64,000 nt of DNA from Streptomyces sp. KL109B. GTDB lineage: Bacteria; Actinomycetota; Actinomycetes; Streptomycetales; Streptomycetaceae. The stretch lies in assembly GCF_030766935.1 (NCBI RefSeq), contig NZ_JASERL010000009.1, forward strand, positions 248,001-312,000, given 5' to 3'. Both the position numbers and the translations under genes were made by a program. Every line of letters begins with the position of its first letter. Position 1 is the stretch's first letter. Shown here piece after piece: positions 16,354 to 25,790 of this stretch. The notes beneath the pieces are model-generated. The model was given only the letters and a program-made list of their open reading frames with translations. It had not been told where the DNA came from and searched no databases.

Positions 16354-18183
16354 TCAGAGGGAGGGGCAGGACTCGTACCGCAATCCGTGCCCGTGCCGGA
16401 ACTGTGGGTCCGCCGTGTCGAAGGGGACGTCGGTGCGGCTCTCCGTCACCGCCCGCATCGAGCTCGGCAGGTCGAACGGGAGGCGGCCCTGCGGTGCGGC
16501 GCGGCCGAAGAGGACCGAGAGCAGGGCCTCGTCGCAGGAGCCGAAGTCGGCGAGGACCGCGGCGGGTTCGTCGGCCAGGGCGCCGAGGACCGCCGGGCGG
16601 TCGAGGTAGACCACGAGGACGGTCGGGAGCCGCTTGGCCAGGGTCAGGATCCGGTCCCGGTCCTGTTCGGCGAAGTCCAGTGAACCGGCGTGGAAGCCGG
16701 CCGCGAGTCCGTCCCTGGCCTCGAACGGCGCCCGGACCCGGAGCACCGCCACGTCGGCCCCCTCGGGCTCCGCCGCCACCTCGGCGTACTCCGAGAGCGC
16801 GGTGGGGGCGATGCCCTCCGCGTAGATCCGGAGGCCGGGTCGGAGGGGGAGGCACGGGGTGTCGGTGGCGGGGCCCGTGCGGTTGGTGAGGAGGGTCAGG
16901 GAGCGGCGTTGCGCGTCGAGGGCGGCGGCGCGGAACTCGGCGCGGCCCGCGACGCGTTCGGCCCGCTCCGGGTCCACATAGGGGTCGTCGAAGAGGCCGA
17001 GGCGGAACTTCTCGGTGAGGATGCGGCGGACCGAGCGGTCGATGCGGTCCATCGACACCTCGCCCGTGCGCAGGAGGTCGAGGACGAGGTCGGTGCGGTA
17101 CTCGCCGCCGAACTGGTCGACGCCCGCGTCCAGGGCCTTCAGCAGACGCTGCCTCGGCGTCAGGTGCTCCGCTCCCCACGCCCGCGCCGACACCTCGTCG
17201 CCGAGCGCCGTACCGTCGCTGATCAGGCTCCAGTCGGTGCAGACGATGCCCTCGAAGCCGAGGCGTTCGCGCAGCACGCCCGTGATCACGGAGCGGTTGA
17301 AGCCGAAGCCGACCTCCTCGTACTCGGTGCCGACGGGCATGCCGTAGTAGGGCATCATCTGCGTCGCGCCCGCCTCCAGCGCGGCGATGAACGGCTTGAG
17401 GTGCAGCTCGAACCGGCCGCCCGGATAGACCTGTTCGCGTCCGTACGGGAAGTGCGGGTCCTCGCCGTCCTTCTGCGGGCCGCCGCCGGGGAAGTGCTTG
17501 ACCATCGCGGCGACCGACTCGCCGTCGGGGTGCGCGCCGTCCAGGCCGCGGACGTACGCCGCCGCCATGCGCGACACCAGGTCCACGTCCTCGCCGAACG
17601 TGGTGAAGACGCGGGCCCAGCGCGGCTCGGTCGCCAGGTCGACCTGGGGGTGCAGCGCGACGTGCAGGCCGACCGCGCGGTACTCCTGGCGGACGACGTC
17701 GGCGAACCTCTCGGTCACCTCGTCCGAACCGATGGCGGCCAGGCCGAGTGTCTCCGGCCACTGCGAGAAGAAACCGGCGGGTGACTCGCTCTCGGGGTCG
17801 CCGGTGAGCGCGTTGCGCGGGTCGGCCGACAGCGGATGCCGGGTGTCGGTGGAGAAGGTGACGGGGATGCCCAACGGGCGTGCCAGGGCGATGCGTTGGA
17901 CCTCGTTGTGCCATTCCGCGAACTCGCGCGGGGTCGGCTTCGTGCCGAGCAGGCCGAAGTGGGTGATGCGCCGCTCCTCGATGGTCGGGCGCAGTGCGGG
18001 CAGGCCGAACTCGGTGTTCGGGGTGTCGACGTCCTGGAGCGTGCCCATGGGGTGGAACAGCTGGCCCGCCTTGTCCTGAGGCGACAGCCGGGCGACGAGG
18101 TCGTCGACCCGCCGCTCGATGGGGAGCGTCGGATCCTGGTACGGCAGGTCGGCGGCGGCGTCGGCGGCGGCGGGGCGCGGCAT
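16354..18183 (-). CDS. Glycoside hydrolase family 3 (beta-glycosidase)
   Basis: A 609-residue two-domain GH3 enzyme without a signal peptide or fibronectin-III extension, so probably intracellular. The (beta/alpha)8 domain includes GIPVTFSTDTRHPL, HPQVDLATEPRWARVFTTFGED and MVKHFPGGGPQ (the KHFxG sugar-binding motif). The nucleophile Asp is in GFEGIVCTDWSLI. The second domain (about 420-600) includes VLVVYLDRPAVL. Members release terminal beta-linked glucose, xylose or N-acetylglucosamine; the sequence does not decide between these. It is the last gene of the sulfatase/ABC operon, 48 bases after the sulfatase, and presumably acts on imported oligosaccharide. Confidence 0.88.
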   Translation of the reverse strand: MPRPAAADAAADLPYQDPTLPIERRVDDLVARLSPQDKAGQLFHPMGTLQDVDTPNTEFGLPALRPTIEERRITHFGLLGTKPTPREFAEWHNEVQRIALARPLGIPVTFSTDTRHPLSADPRNALTGDPESESPAGFFSQWPETLGLAAIGSDEVTERFADVVRQEYRAVGLHVALHPQVDLATEPRWARVFTTFGEDVDLVSRMAAAYVRGLDGAHPDGESVAAMVKHFPGGGPQKDGEDPHFPYGREQVYPGGRFELHLKPFIAALEAGATQMMPYYGMPVGTEYEEVGFGFNRSVITGVLRERLGFEGIVCTDWSLISDGTALGDEVSARAWGAEHLTPRQRLLKALDAGVDQFGGEYRTDLVLDLLRTGEVSMDRIDRSVRRILTEKFRLGLFDDPYVDPERAERVAGRAEFRAAALDAQRRSLTLLTNRTGPATDTPCLPLRPGLRIYAEGIAPTALSEYAEVAAEPEGADVAVLRVRAPFEARDGLAAGFHAGSLDFAEQDRDRILTLAKRLPTVLVVYLDRPAVLGALADEPAAVLADFGSCDEALLSVLFGRAAPQGRLPFDLPSSMRAVTESRTDVPFDTADPQFRHGHGLRYESCPSL

Positions 18184-18231
18184 GGGGTGGCTCCTCGGGT
18201 GTGTGGTTCGGGTGGGTGGTTCGGCTGGGAG

Positions 18232-20019
18232 TTACTGGGCGGCGTCCATCGGGGGCGCCTGCGCCGCCAGGTCGTCCGCGAGCGCGCGCAGCGTCGCCGA
18301 CGGGATCCCGCCGCTGCCGGCCAGGTCGAAGAGGCTCGCGGACCGGGGGACGACCAGGCCCTCGGTGCGGGTGAGTTCGGGGGCGTGGCGTTCCACGACG
18401 GCGCGGAGCACGGGCTCGGACAGGAGGTCGGTGAGGGGGCGGGCGAGCAGGGTGGCGGCCGGGAGCAGGTGGAGTTCCGGCAGTGGCTCGGCGGTCGCGG
18501 CGGCGCGCTCCGCCTGCGCGCGTACGAGGAGGTGTGCGGCGGTCGGCTCGGTGTCGTAGGGGAGGCCGAGGCGCTCGAACTGGCTGCGGGGCGCGTCGTT
18601 CTCCCGCATCAGGCGGCACAGCAGGGACGCCATGCGCAGCTCCAAGGCGTCGTCATGGAGCGGGTTTCGCTGCTCCGGGTCCGCCTCGACGTCGAAGAGG
18701 AGGGTGCCGTGTGTCCATGAACTCACCCAGCCGGACGCCGCGTTGACACGCATCGTCGGCAGGCCCTTGGTGAAGGAGAAGGGTTCGGCCTGCCGCCAGC
18801 CGGAGAGTTCCGCGACCGAGAACCGGGATGTCATGTGGGTGGGCATCAGCGTGTACTCCTCCAAGGGTGTGTTGGAGGGGTGGGCTGCCGCCCGCAGGTA
18901 CACGTAACGGCCGTCGGTGACATTGACATGGCCGCCGTGGATGCCGAAGAGGGCGCCATCGGCGGGTGGTGTCTCGCCGCGCGCGACGGCCGCGAGGTCC
19001 CGGCCCTGCATGTCGGCGGGCGGAGTGAGGGCGAAGTGGGCGAGCACGGTGGGCGCGAGGTCGATCGTGCGGGCCAGCGTGTCCGAGCGGGTGCCCGGCC
19101 GGGGGTCGGACGGGTCGTGCAGGAACATGGGGAGGTGGACCAGCTCCTCGTACCAGGGCTGGACACACTTGGCCCACCAGCCGTGCTCGCCGAGCAGGAA
19201 GCCGTGGTCGGTGTTGACGACGAGCAGGGTGTCCGACCACATGTCGTGGGCGTCCATGAAGTCCAGTACGCGGCCCAGGGAGCGGTCGCACATCGTCACC
19301 AGCGCCGCGTACGCGCTGCGCGCGTGGGCGATCTCTGCCGCCGTCTCGCCGGTCTTGGCGTAGGGCGGCCAGTCGAACTCGGGGCCGTCGTAGCCGTCCG
19401 GGTAGAGCTTGCGGTAGTGCGGGGGAGCGAAGAACGGCTCGTGCGGGTCGAAGAGTTCGAGCTGCAGCAGCCAGTCGTCGGCTTCCGCGTTGGTGTCGAG
19501 GAAGTGCAGGCCCGCGTCGACGGTGCGGGTCTGGGAGTGGGTCTCCTCGGTGGGCTGGTAGCCCCGGTTCACCAGGTTCTGCGGGAACTGGGCGGCGCGG
19601 CCGCGTAGTTGGGTATCGGTAGGTGGGTTCACCACACCCTTCCAGGGGTCGTTCTCCTGGCCGCGAAAGAACTCCCAGGTGGAGAAGCGGGTGTGGTAGG
19701 TCGCGCCGCCGTCCTCCCAGTAGTGCGGGTGGTCGCTGGCCAGGTGGGTGTGGACCCCCGACCGCTTGAGGAGTTCCGGCATCGAGTCGTCGAACGGCTC
19801 CAGCGGACCCCAGCTGCGGTGCAGGAAGTTGTGCCTGCCGGTGTGCAGTTCGCGGCGGGCCGGCATGCAGGGCAGCGATCCGGCGCGGAAATTGTCGTAC
19901 GTCGTCGATCTCGCCGCCAGGCGCTGGAAGTTGGGGGCCTGGACGTCGGACGACGGTGCGTACGGCGGCAGCAGGTGCCGGTTGAGGCTGTCGAACATGA
20001 GGATGATGGCGCGTGGCAT
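18232..20019 (-). CDS. Formylglycine-dependent sulfatase
   Basis: A 595-residue arylsulfatase-family protein. The catalytic motif is GSLPCMPARRELHTGR: Cys51 in C-x-P-x-R is the residue converted to formylglycine. IILMFDSLNRH (D10) and VVNTDHGFLLGEHGWW supply calcium ligands. There is no signal peptide, so it should act in the cytoplasm on sulfated sugars taken up by the neighbouring ABC system. The residues after about 480 form a long C-terminal extension with no clear family. The ATG has GGGAG nine bases upstream. Conversion of the Cys would need a formylglycine-generating enzyme encoded elsewhere. Confidence 0.9.
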   Translation of the reverse strand: MPRAIILMFDSLNRHLLPPYAPSSDVQAPNFQRLAARSTTYDNFRAGSLPCMPARRELHTGRHNFLHRSWGPLEPFDDSMPELLKRSGVHTHLASDHPHYWEDGGATYHTRFSTWEFFRGQENDPWKGVVNPPTDTQLRGRAAQFPQNLVNRGYQPTEETHSQTRTVDAGLHFLDTNAEADDWLLQLELFDPHEPFFAPPHYRKLYPDGYDGPEFDWPPYAKTGETAAEIAHARSAYAALVTMCDRSLGRVLDFMDAHDMWSDTLLVVNTDHGFLLGEHGWWAKCVQPWYEELVHLPMFLHDPSDPRPGTRSDTLARTIDLAPTVLAHFALTPPADMQGRDLAAVARGETPPADGALFGIHGGHVNVTDGRYVYLRAAAHPSNTPLEEYTLMPTHMTSRFSVAELSGWRQAEPFSFTKGLPTMRVNAASGWVSSWTHGTLLFDVEADPEQRNPLHDDALELRMASLLCRLMRENDAPRSQFERLGLPYDTEPTAAHLLVRAQAERAAATAEPLPELHLLPAATLLARPLTDLLSEPVLRAVVERHAPELTRTEGLVVPRSASLFDLAGSGGIPSATLRALADDLAAQAPPMDAAQ

Positions 20020-20074
20020 GGCGGCCGGCTCCCGTCTCTTCTCGTCCCTTCCTGACTCTTCCCGTCTCTCGCGG

Positions 20075-21007
20075 TCAGCCCTTGACGCCGCCGCTGAGCA
20101 GGTCCACCCGCCAGTACCGCTGGAGGAACATCATCAGGGCGACCAGCGGGACGATCGCGAGCAGGGCGCCGGTGATGGCGAGGGTGTAGAGGGCCGGCGC
20201 CGACGAACCCCGGTTGAGCATCAGATAGAGGCCCAGTGTGAGCGGGAACTTGTGCTCGTCGCTGAGCATGATGAACGGCAGCAGGAAGTTGTTCCAGATG
20301 CCGACGAACTGGAGCATGAAGACGGTGACGAGGCCGGGCAGCATCATTGGCGCCGCGACGGAGCGGAAGGTGCGGAACTCGCCCGCGCCGTCCATGCGGG
20401 CGGCCTCAAGCGTGCTCAGCGGCACCGAGCCCTGCGCGTAGATGCAGGCGAGGTAGATCCCGAACGGGCTGATGACGCTGGGCAGCAGCACGGCCCAGTA
20501 CGTGTTGGTCAGGCCGAGCCCCGAAACCAGGAAGTACTGCGGCATCGCCAGCGCCACCTGCGGGATCATGACCGCGCCGAGGAGGACGGTGAAGACCGTG
20601 CCGCGGCCTCGGAACCGGAAGCGGGCCAGCGCGTATCCGGCGGCCGCCGAGACCGCGGTGGACAGGGCCGCGCCGCCGCCCGCGTAGAGCAGGCTGTTCG
20701 CCGCCCACAGCCAGAAGCGGCCGCCCTCGTAGCGGGACAGGTCCGCTACGTTGCCGAGGAAATCGGAGCCGGGCACGAACGGCACGGTGGAGAAGAGGTC
20801 TGCCGGCGATTTCGTGGCGGAGGTGAGCACCCAGAAGATCGGCGCCAGTGTGTAGAGGGCGCCGAGGATCAGGGCGGCGGTGGGGAGCAGTGCCACGCGC
20901 TCGCGCCGTCGCCGTCCGGCCGCGCTCGTCGCCGAACTCCCGTGGTGGCGTGGGCCGTTCGGGGGGACGGGGGTCTTGTGGGCTCCGGGCAGAGTTGTCG
21001 TTGTCAT
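20075..21007 (-). CDS. Carbohydrate ABC transporter permease (MalG/CUT1 type)
   Basis: A 310-residue inner-membrane permease with six predicted helices; the first begins at ALLPTAALILGALYTLAPIFW. The cytoplasmic EAA loop that contacts the ATPase is EAARMDGAGEFRTFRSVAAP. The ATG shares one base with the upstream permease stop (TGATG at 21005-21009). It pairs with the MalF-type permease and the lipoprotein. No ATPase gene is present; streptomycete CUT1 importers usually use the shared MsiK ATPase, which would fit here. Confidence 0.92.
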   Translation of the reverse strand: MTTTTLPGAHKTPVPPNGPRHHGSSATSAAGRRRRERVALLPTAALILGALYTLAPIFWVLTSATKSPADLFSTVPFVPGSDFLGNVADLSRYEGGRFWLWAANSLLYAGGGAALSTAVSAAAGYALARFRFRGRGTVFTVLLGAVMIPQVALAMPQYFLVSGLGLTNTYWAVLLPSVISPFGIYLACIYAQGSVPLSTLEAARMDGAGEFRTFRSVAAPMMLPGLVTVFMLQFVGIWNNFLLPFIMLSDEHKFPLTLGLYLMLNRGSSAPALYTLAITGALLAIVPLVALMMFLQRYWRVDLLSGGVKG

Positions 21008-22023
21008 CAGGCGTCCTCGGATATGGTCCGCCGCTGCAGCATGCGCAGCAGCCCCAGGGAGACAATCACCGTGCCCGCCGCGAGGACCACGGACATGGCG
21101 GCCGAGCCCGACAGGTCGTCGGTGCCGAAGCCGTCCTGGTAGATCTTCATCATCGGGAAGAAGGACGAGGAGATCGACGGGGACATGCTGAGCAGGGTCA
21201 TCGGCTCGGAGTAGGTCTGCAGCGTGGCGATCACGGAGAACAGGAGGGTGAGTACGAGCGCGGGCGCGAGCAGCGGGACCTTGATGCGCCAGGCGATCTG
21301 CCACTGGGACGCCCCGTCGATGGCCGCGGCCTCCGTCACCTCGGCGGGGATCGAGCGCAGCGAGGTGTAGAGGACGACCATGTTGAAGCCGACGCCGCCC
21401 CAGATGGCGATGTTGCCGAGCGAGCCGTAGATGCTCCCGCCGTTCAGGAAGTCGGCCGCGGGGAGCCCTAGTTGGTCAAGGAGCCGGTTCACCGGGCTGG
21501 TGGAGGGGAGGTAGAGGAAGCCCCAGAGCAGCGAGCCGATCACGCCCGGCACCGCGTACGGCAGGAAGATCGCGGTCCGGGTGAACCGCTTCGCCCGTGC
21601 GCGCGGCAGGTCGAGCAGGAGCGCGAAGAGCAGGGCGAGCCCGAGGGTCAGCGGCACGGAGATCGCCGCGAAGCGGGCGAGCCGGAGCAGCGAGTCGACC
21701 AGCTCCGGGTCGGTGAGCGCGGCGCCGTAGTTCTCCAGCCCCGCGAACTCCGGCCGCTTGACCCCGTACGCACCGCCACTGGAGCGCTGCCGCATCAGGC
21801 TCAGGTAGACCGCGTACCCGACGGGGATCGCGATGAAGACGAGGAACAGGAGAAGGGCGGGGGCGAGGAAGGCCCAGGGTGGCAGCGTGGAGCGGCCGCC
21901 GCCGGAGTGCGTGCGGCGGGGTTTCGGGCGGATAGGTGTCGCGGGTGCGGTGGTGGGTGTCGCGGGTTCGGTGGTGGTGGGTTCCGGTGGGGTGATGGTG
22001 TCCGGTTCGTTGGCGGGGTTCAT
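21007..22023 (-). CDS. Carbohydrate ABC transporter permease (MalF/CUT1 type)
   Basis: A 338-residue permease. A Pro/Thr-rich cytoplasmic N terminus (about 45 residues) is followed by six helices, the first at PPWAFLAPALLLFLVFIAIP. The EAA motif is EAAAIDGASQWQIAWRIKVP. The ATG overlaps the stop of the solute-binding protein gene (ATGA at 22020-22023), so the order is binding protein, MalF-type, MalG-type, sulfatase, GH3 in one transcript. Confidence 0.92.
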   Translation of the reverse strand: MNPANEPDTITPPEPTTTEPATPTTAPATPIRPKPRRTHSGGGRSTLPPWAFLAPALLLFLVFIAIPVGYAVYLSLMRQRSSGGAYGVKRPEFAGLENYGAALTDPELVDSLLRLARFAAISVPLTLGLALLFALLLDLPRARAKRFTRTAIFLPYAVPGVIGSLLWGFLYLPSTSPVNRLLDQLGLPAADFLNGGSIYGSLGNIAIWGGVGFNMVVLYTSLRSIPAEVTEAAAIDGASQWQIAWRIKVPLLAPALVLTLLFSVIATLQTYSEPMTLLSMSPSISSSFFPMMKIYQDGFGTDDLSGSAAMSVVLAAGTVIVSLGLLRMLQRRTISEDA

Positions 22024-23345
22024 GTGGCGCTCCGGTGGCGGGAGGTGTGCGGGCGGTCGGTGACCGTGAAGCCGGTGCGTTCGAGGTCGGCGACGACGGC
22101 ACGCTGTGTCGCCGCCGTCACCTCGCGGAACGAGGCTCCGGAGCCCGTCACCTTCTTCACCTCGTCCTCCCAGGTGTCGAAGCCGACCTGGACGTTCGGC
22201 CCCCAGGTGACCGGTGCCGCGCGCTGTGCGGCCGTCACCGCGACGTCCCAGAAGTCGCGCTGGCCCTTGACGAGTTCGGGGGCGGGGCGGCCCGCGACCT
22301 GCTCCAGACCGGGGTCCGACGCGGGGAAGAGGCCGCCGTTCGCGGCCAAGGTCCGGGTGCCGGCGGCCGTGGCGTTGAGCCAGGTCAGGAACTCCACGGC
22401 CGCCTCGGGATGCCGTACGTCCTTCGTCAGCATCGCCGAACTGCCGCCCATCAGCCCGGTGCTCTTCTCCCCGGCCCACGTCGGCATCGGAGCGACCGCC
22501 CAGCGGCCCGCGGTCTTCGGCGCCACGGAGACGGCCGAGCCGGGGCCCCAGGCGCCGACGGTCCAGCTCAGCAGTCGGCCGGAGTTCATCTTGGTGCCCC
22601 ACTCGGGCGTCCACATCGCCGATTCGTCGGTGAGCCCGTGGCCGGTCAACTCGTCCCAGAACGCGGCGATCCTTCGGGTGCCTGAGCCGTCGATCCCGAC
22701 GTGCCACGACTCGCCGTCCGTGCTCCACCACCGCGCGCCCAGCGGCTGCGCGTAGGCGGCGGCCATCGAGGCGTCCAGCGGGAGGCCGCCGAGCACCGAG
22801 TCCGGGGCGACCTCGGGCACCCGGCGGGCGAGGCGGGCGTAGTCCTCCCAGGTCTCCGGCACGTCCAGGCGATACTTGGCGAACAGGTCCCTGCGGTACA
22901 TGAACAGCATCGGCGCGACGTCCTGCGGGACCGCGTAGGTGACACCGTCCATGGTGACAAGCTCGCGCACCGCGTCCGAGTAGCGGTCGGCGAACATGTC
23001 GGCGTAGTCGCTGATGTCCTTCGCGATGCCGCTGACCACGAGGTTCGGCAGCTTGTGGTACTCGGCCTGCGCGATGTCGGGGCCCTGGCCCGCCCGGACC
23101 GCGGCGAGCAGTTTGGGCAGCATGTCGTCGGGGCCCGCGGCCTGCACCACGTTCACCTGGATACGAGGGTGTGTCCTGTTCCATGCCTCGGCCATCTGGG
23201 CGGCGTTGGTGGCCCAGGTCCAGTACCGCAGTGTCACCTTCCCACCCGGCGTGCCACCACCGGCCCCGCAGCCCGCGGTGGCCAAGGCGCCGGCGCCGGC
23301 CGCGGCGAGGCCGAGAAACGTACGCCGTGGGAGCGAGGTCGTCAT
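22020..23345 (-). CDS. Extracellular solute-binding lipoprotein of sugar ABC importer
   Basis: A 441-residue family 1 binding protein. The N terminus RRTFLGLAAAGAGALATAGC combines a twin-arginine motif with a lipobox ending at Cys, so it is probably exported by Tat and lipid-anchored. YWTWATNAAQMAEAWNRTHP and MLPKLLAAVRAGQGPDIAQ are typical of CUT1 binding proteins. The ATG at 23343-23345 was chosen because the signal sequence starts there; the frame extends 25 codons further upstream without family features. It is the first gene of the operon and is preceded by a LacI-type operator. Expected ligand: a sulfated or galactose-containing oligosaccharide, inferred from the sulfatase and GH42. Confidence 0.9.
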   Translation of the reverse strand: MTTSLPRRTFLGLAAAGAGALATAGCGAGGGTPGGKVTLRYWTWATNAAQMAEAWNRTHPRIQVNVVQAAGPDDMLPKLLAAVRAGQGPDIAQAEYHKLPNLVVSGIAKDISDYADMFADRYSDAVRELVTMDGVTYAVPQDVAPMLFMYRRDLFAKYRLDVPETWEDYARLARRVPEVAPDSVLGGLPLDASMAAAYAQPLGARWWSTDGESWHVGIDGSGTRRIAAFWDELTGHGLTDESAMWTPEWGTKMNSGRLLSWTVGAWGPGSAVSVAPKTAGRWAVAPMPTWAGEKSTGLMGGSSAMLTKDVRHPEAAVEFLTWLNATAAGTRTLAANGGLFPASDPGLEQVAGRPAPELVKGQRDFWDVAVTAAQRAAPVTWGPNVQVGFDTWEDEVKKVTGSGASFREVTAATQRAVVADLERTGFTVTDRPHTSRHRSAT

Positions 23346-23378
23346 GCGTGGTCCATCCGTCGTCGTCGATTCGGAATG

Positions 23379-23392
23379 TCGAAGCGCTTCGA
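23379..23392. promoter_or_regulatory. LacI-family operator near the ABC operon promoter
   Basis: TCGAAGCGCTTCGA is a perfect 14-base palindrome with the central CG of LacI/GalR-family sites. It lies 34 bases upstream of the binding-protein start. A second copy of the core is at 23514-23525. Confidence 0.75.
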
Positions 23393-23513
23393 TCGATGTC
23401 TTGTTCGTGACTGTAATCACGGGGTCCGGGGCCCTGGCAATGCCTCGTACGCGACGGATTTCGTGAACTGGTCCCCCAGTTGAAGGGGTGTTGTCGCAGT
23501 CCTTGTCGAAATC

Positions 23514-23525
23514 GGAAGCGCTTCC
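23514..23525. promoter_or_regulatory. LacI-family operator near the GH42 promoter
   Basis: GGAAGCGCTTCC is a perfect palindrome sharing the core GAAGCGCTTC with the site at 23379-23392. It lies 90 bases upstream of the GH42 start. The two sites are about 134 bases apart, so looping is possible. No lacI gene lies in this locus. Confidence 0.75.
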
Positions 23526-23614
23526 TACGATTTGCGAACCGCTTCGACAGTCGCCCGCCCGTCAGCGCCAGTCAGCCGTCGAACTGCCCCCGCACGGCAC
23601 CGAGGAGAGCTTCC

Positions 23615-25693
23615 ATGACACCGTCGACACCCTCGACACTCTCGACGCCCGCGACACCGGTCGGATCCGGCCTCACGCCCCGGGACCACTTCCTGTTCGG
23701 CGGTGACTACAACCCCGAGCAGTGGGACGCGGCGACCCGGGCCGAGGATGTGGAGCTGATGCTCCGGGCCGGCGTCGACACCGCCACCGTCGGGGTGTTC
23801 GCCTGGTCGTGGCTCGAACCGGCCGAAGGGCACTACGAGTTCGGCTGGCTGGACGAGGTGTTCGAGCGGCTCCACGCGGCGGGCATCGGCGTCGTCCTCG
23901 CCACGCCGACCGCCTCCCCGCCACCGTGGTTCACCCTGGCGCACCCGGACGCGCTCCCGGTCCAGCCGGACGGCAGCCGGCACACCCACGGCAGCCGCGA
24001 CACCTACGCCATCAGCGCCCCCGCCTACCGGGATGCCTGCCGCCGCATCGCCCGCGCGCTCGCGGAGCGCTACGGCACCCACCCCGCGCTGCGCGGCTGG
24101 CACATCCACAACGAGTACGGGAGCCTCGACCACTCCGACCACGCGGCGGCCGCCTTCCGACGCTGGCTGAAGCGGCGGTACGGGACGTTGGAGGAGCTCA
24201 ACCGGTGCTGGGGCACGGCGTTCTGGTCACAGCGCTACGGCGACTGGGCCGAGATCCTGCCGCCCCGCCAGACCCAGTACATGCACAACCCGACGCACGC
24301 GCTCGACTTCCGCCGGTGCACCGCCGACGAGTTCCGTGACGCGTACGCCGAGCAGGTCGCCGAGATCCGCGCCGCCGGCTCGACCGCCGCGGCCACCACC
24401 AACTTCATGCTGCCGTCCTGGAACCACCTCGACCACTGGTCCTGGCGGCCGCACCTCGACGCCGTCTCCATCGACCACTACCTCGACACCACCGGGCCGT
24501 CGGGCGAGACCCACGTCGCGTACGCCGGAGACCTGGCCCGCTCCTGGGCGGGCGGACACCCCTGGCTGCTCATGGAGCAGGGCACCACCCAGATCGCGCT
24601 CGGCGACCGGCACGCCCACAAGGCGCCGGACCGGGTGCTGCGCAACACGCTCTCCTACCTCGCCCGGGGATCGCAGGGCGCGCTCTTCTTCCAGTGGCGC
24701 GCCTCCGCCGCCGGGTCCGAGACGTGGCACGGCGGGATGGTGCCGCACACCGGCCCGGACACGGCCCGGTTCGAGTCCGTCGTCGAACTCGGCGCCACAC
24801 TGCGCCGGTTGGCCGAGGCCGCCGAGCCACCCACCGAAGGACCCGTCGTCGACGCCGACGTGGCGATCCTGTGGGAGGCCGACGGATGGTGGGCCCTGGA
24901 GAACGACGGGCTGCCGTCGGACCGCCTCGGTTTCCCCGAAGCGGTGCGGCGCACCCACGCCGCGCTCTGGCGCTCCGGTATCCCCGCCGACTTCGTCCCC
25001 GCGGACGCCGACCTGAGCGGCTACCGGGTCCTCCTCGTCCCGTCGATGATGCCGGTCTCCGCCGAACTCGCCGAGCGCTGGCAGCAGTTCACCGCCGCTG
25101 GCGGCACGGTCGTGATCGGCTACTTCACCGGCATGACGGACGAACGCCTGCACGTCGTGCGGGGCGGCTACCCGGGCGCCCTGCGCGACCTCCTCGGCAT
25201 CCGCACCACCGAACTCCACCCCCTGGCCACCGGCGAACACGTCCGCCTCTCCGACGGCACGCCGACCACCCACTGGAGCGAACACATCGAACTGCGTGGC
25301 GCCGAAGCGGAGTTGAGCTACGCCGACGGCCCTCTCGACGGCCTCCCCGCCGTGACCCGCCACCCGGTCGGCGCCGGACACGCGTGGTACGTCTCGACCC
25401 ACCTGCCCGACGACACCCTGCGCCGCTTCCTCGACGACATCTGCTCCCGGTCCGGTGTCACACCCACCGTCGCCGGCCTCCCGGACGGCGTGGAAGCGGT
25501 CCGCCGTCGCGGCCGCGACCACACGTACCTGTTCGTCCTGAACCACGGCACGTCCGCGCTTCACCTCACGGGAGGCGAACGGGAGTTGACGCGCGACACC
25601 GACCTGACGGCCGAGCCGGTGCGGGTGCCGCCGCGTGGTGTGGCGGTGGTGCGGGAGAACACGAAGCCCGTACGCGTCGAGACCGCGTACTGA
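23615..25693 (+). CDS. Glycoside hydrolase family 42 beta-galactosidase
   Basis: A 692-residue GH42 enzyme. The TIM barrel begins FLFGGDYNPEQWD. The acid/base Glu is E167 in HIHNEYG and the nucleophile is about E321 in LLMEQGTTQ. The trimerisation domain (about 400-610) and a short C-terminal beta domain follow. No signal peptide, so cytoplasmic. The ATG follows GAGGAG at eight bases, which is why the longer upstream frame was not used. It diverges from the ABC/sulfatase/GH3 operon and shares its LacI-type control region, so it probably releases galactose from the imported oligosaccharide. Confidence 0.92.
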   Translation: MTPSTPSTLSTPATPVGSGLTPRDHFLFGGDYNPEQWDAATRAEDVELMLRAGVDTATVGVFAWSWLEPAEGHYEFGWLDEVFERLHAAGIGVVLATPTASPPPWFTLAHPDALPVQPDGSRHTHGSRDTYAISAPAYRDACRRIARALAERYGTHPALRGWHIHNEYGSLDHSDHAAAAFRRWLKRRYGTLEELNRCWGTAFWSQRYGDWAEILPPRQTQYMHNPTHALDFRRCTADEFRDAYAEQVAEIRAAGSTAAATTNFMLPSWNHLDHWSWRPHLDAVSIDHYLDTTGPSGETHVAYAGDLARSWAGGHPWLLMEQGTTQIALGDRHAHKAPDRVLRNTLSYLARGSQGALFFQWRASAAGSETWHGGMVPHTGPDTARFESVVELGATLRRLAEAAEPPTEGPVVDADVAILWEADGWWALENDGLPSDRLGFPEAVRRTHAALWRSGIPADFVPADADLSGYRVLLVPSMMPVSAELAERWQQFTAAGGTVVIGYFTGMTDERLHVVRGGYPGALRDLLGIRTTELHPLATGEHVRLSDGTPTTHWSEHIELRGAEAELSYADGPLDGLPAVTRHPVGAGHAWYVSTHLPDDTLRRFLDDICSRSGVTPTVAGLPDGVEAVRRRGRDHTYLFVLNHGTSALHLTGGERELTRDTDLTAEPVRVPPRGVAVVRENTKPVRVETAY

Positions 25694-25712
25694 ACGTCAC
25701 CTCAGGTGGCCC

Positions 25713-25731
25713 GCACCGAAAGGGGCGGTGC
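25713..25731. terminator. Possible weak hairpin between convergent genes
   Basis: GCACCG and CGGTGC form a 6-bp stem around a 7-base loop in the 97-base gap between GH42 and the allophanate hydrolase. No U-tract on either side; weak support. Confidence 0.3.
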
Positions 25732-25790
25732 CGGCCGACGGCCCAGGAAGGCGCGCAGGTGGGTCGCGTCCTGGGGAGGCGGCATCTTGG

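Noticed and set aside
25694..25790. Possible 27-codon minus-strand ORF (MPPPQDATHLRAFLG) after the allophanate hydrolase
   Set aside because: No ribosome site, no family, and it overlaps the end of the allophanate hydrolase gene; not enough to call a gene.
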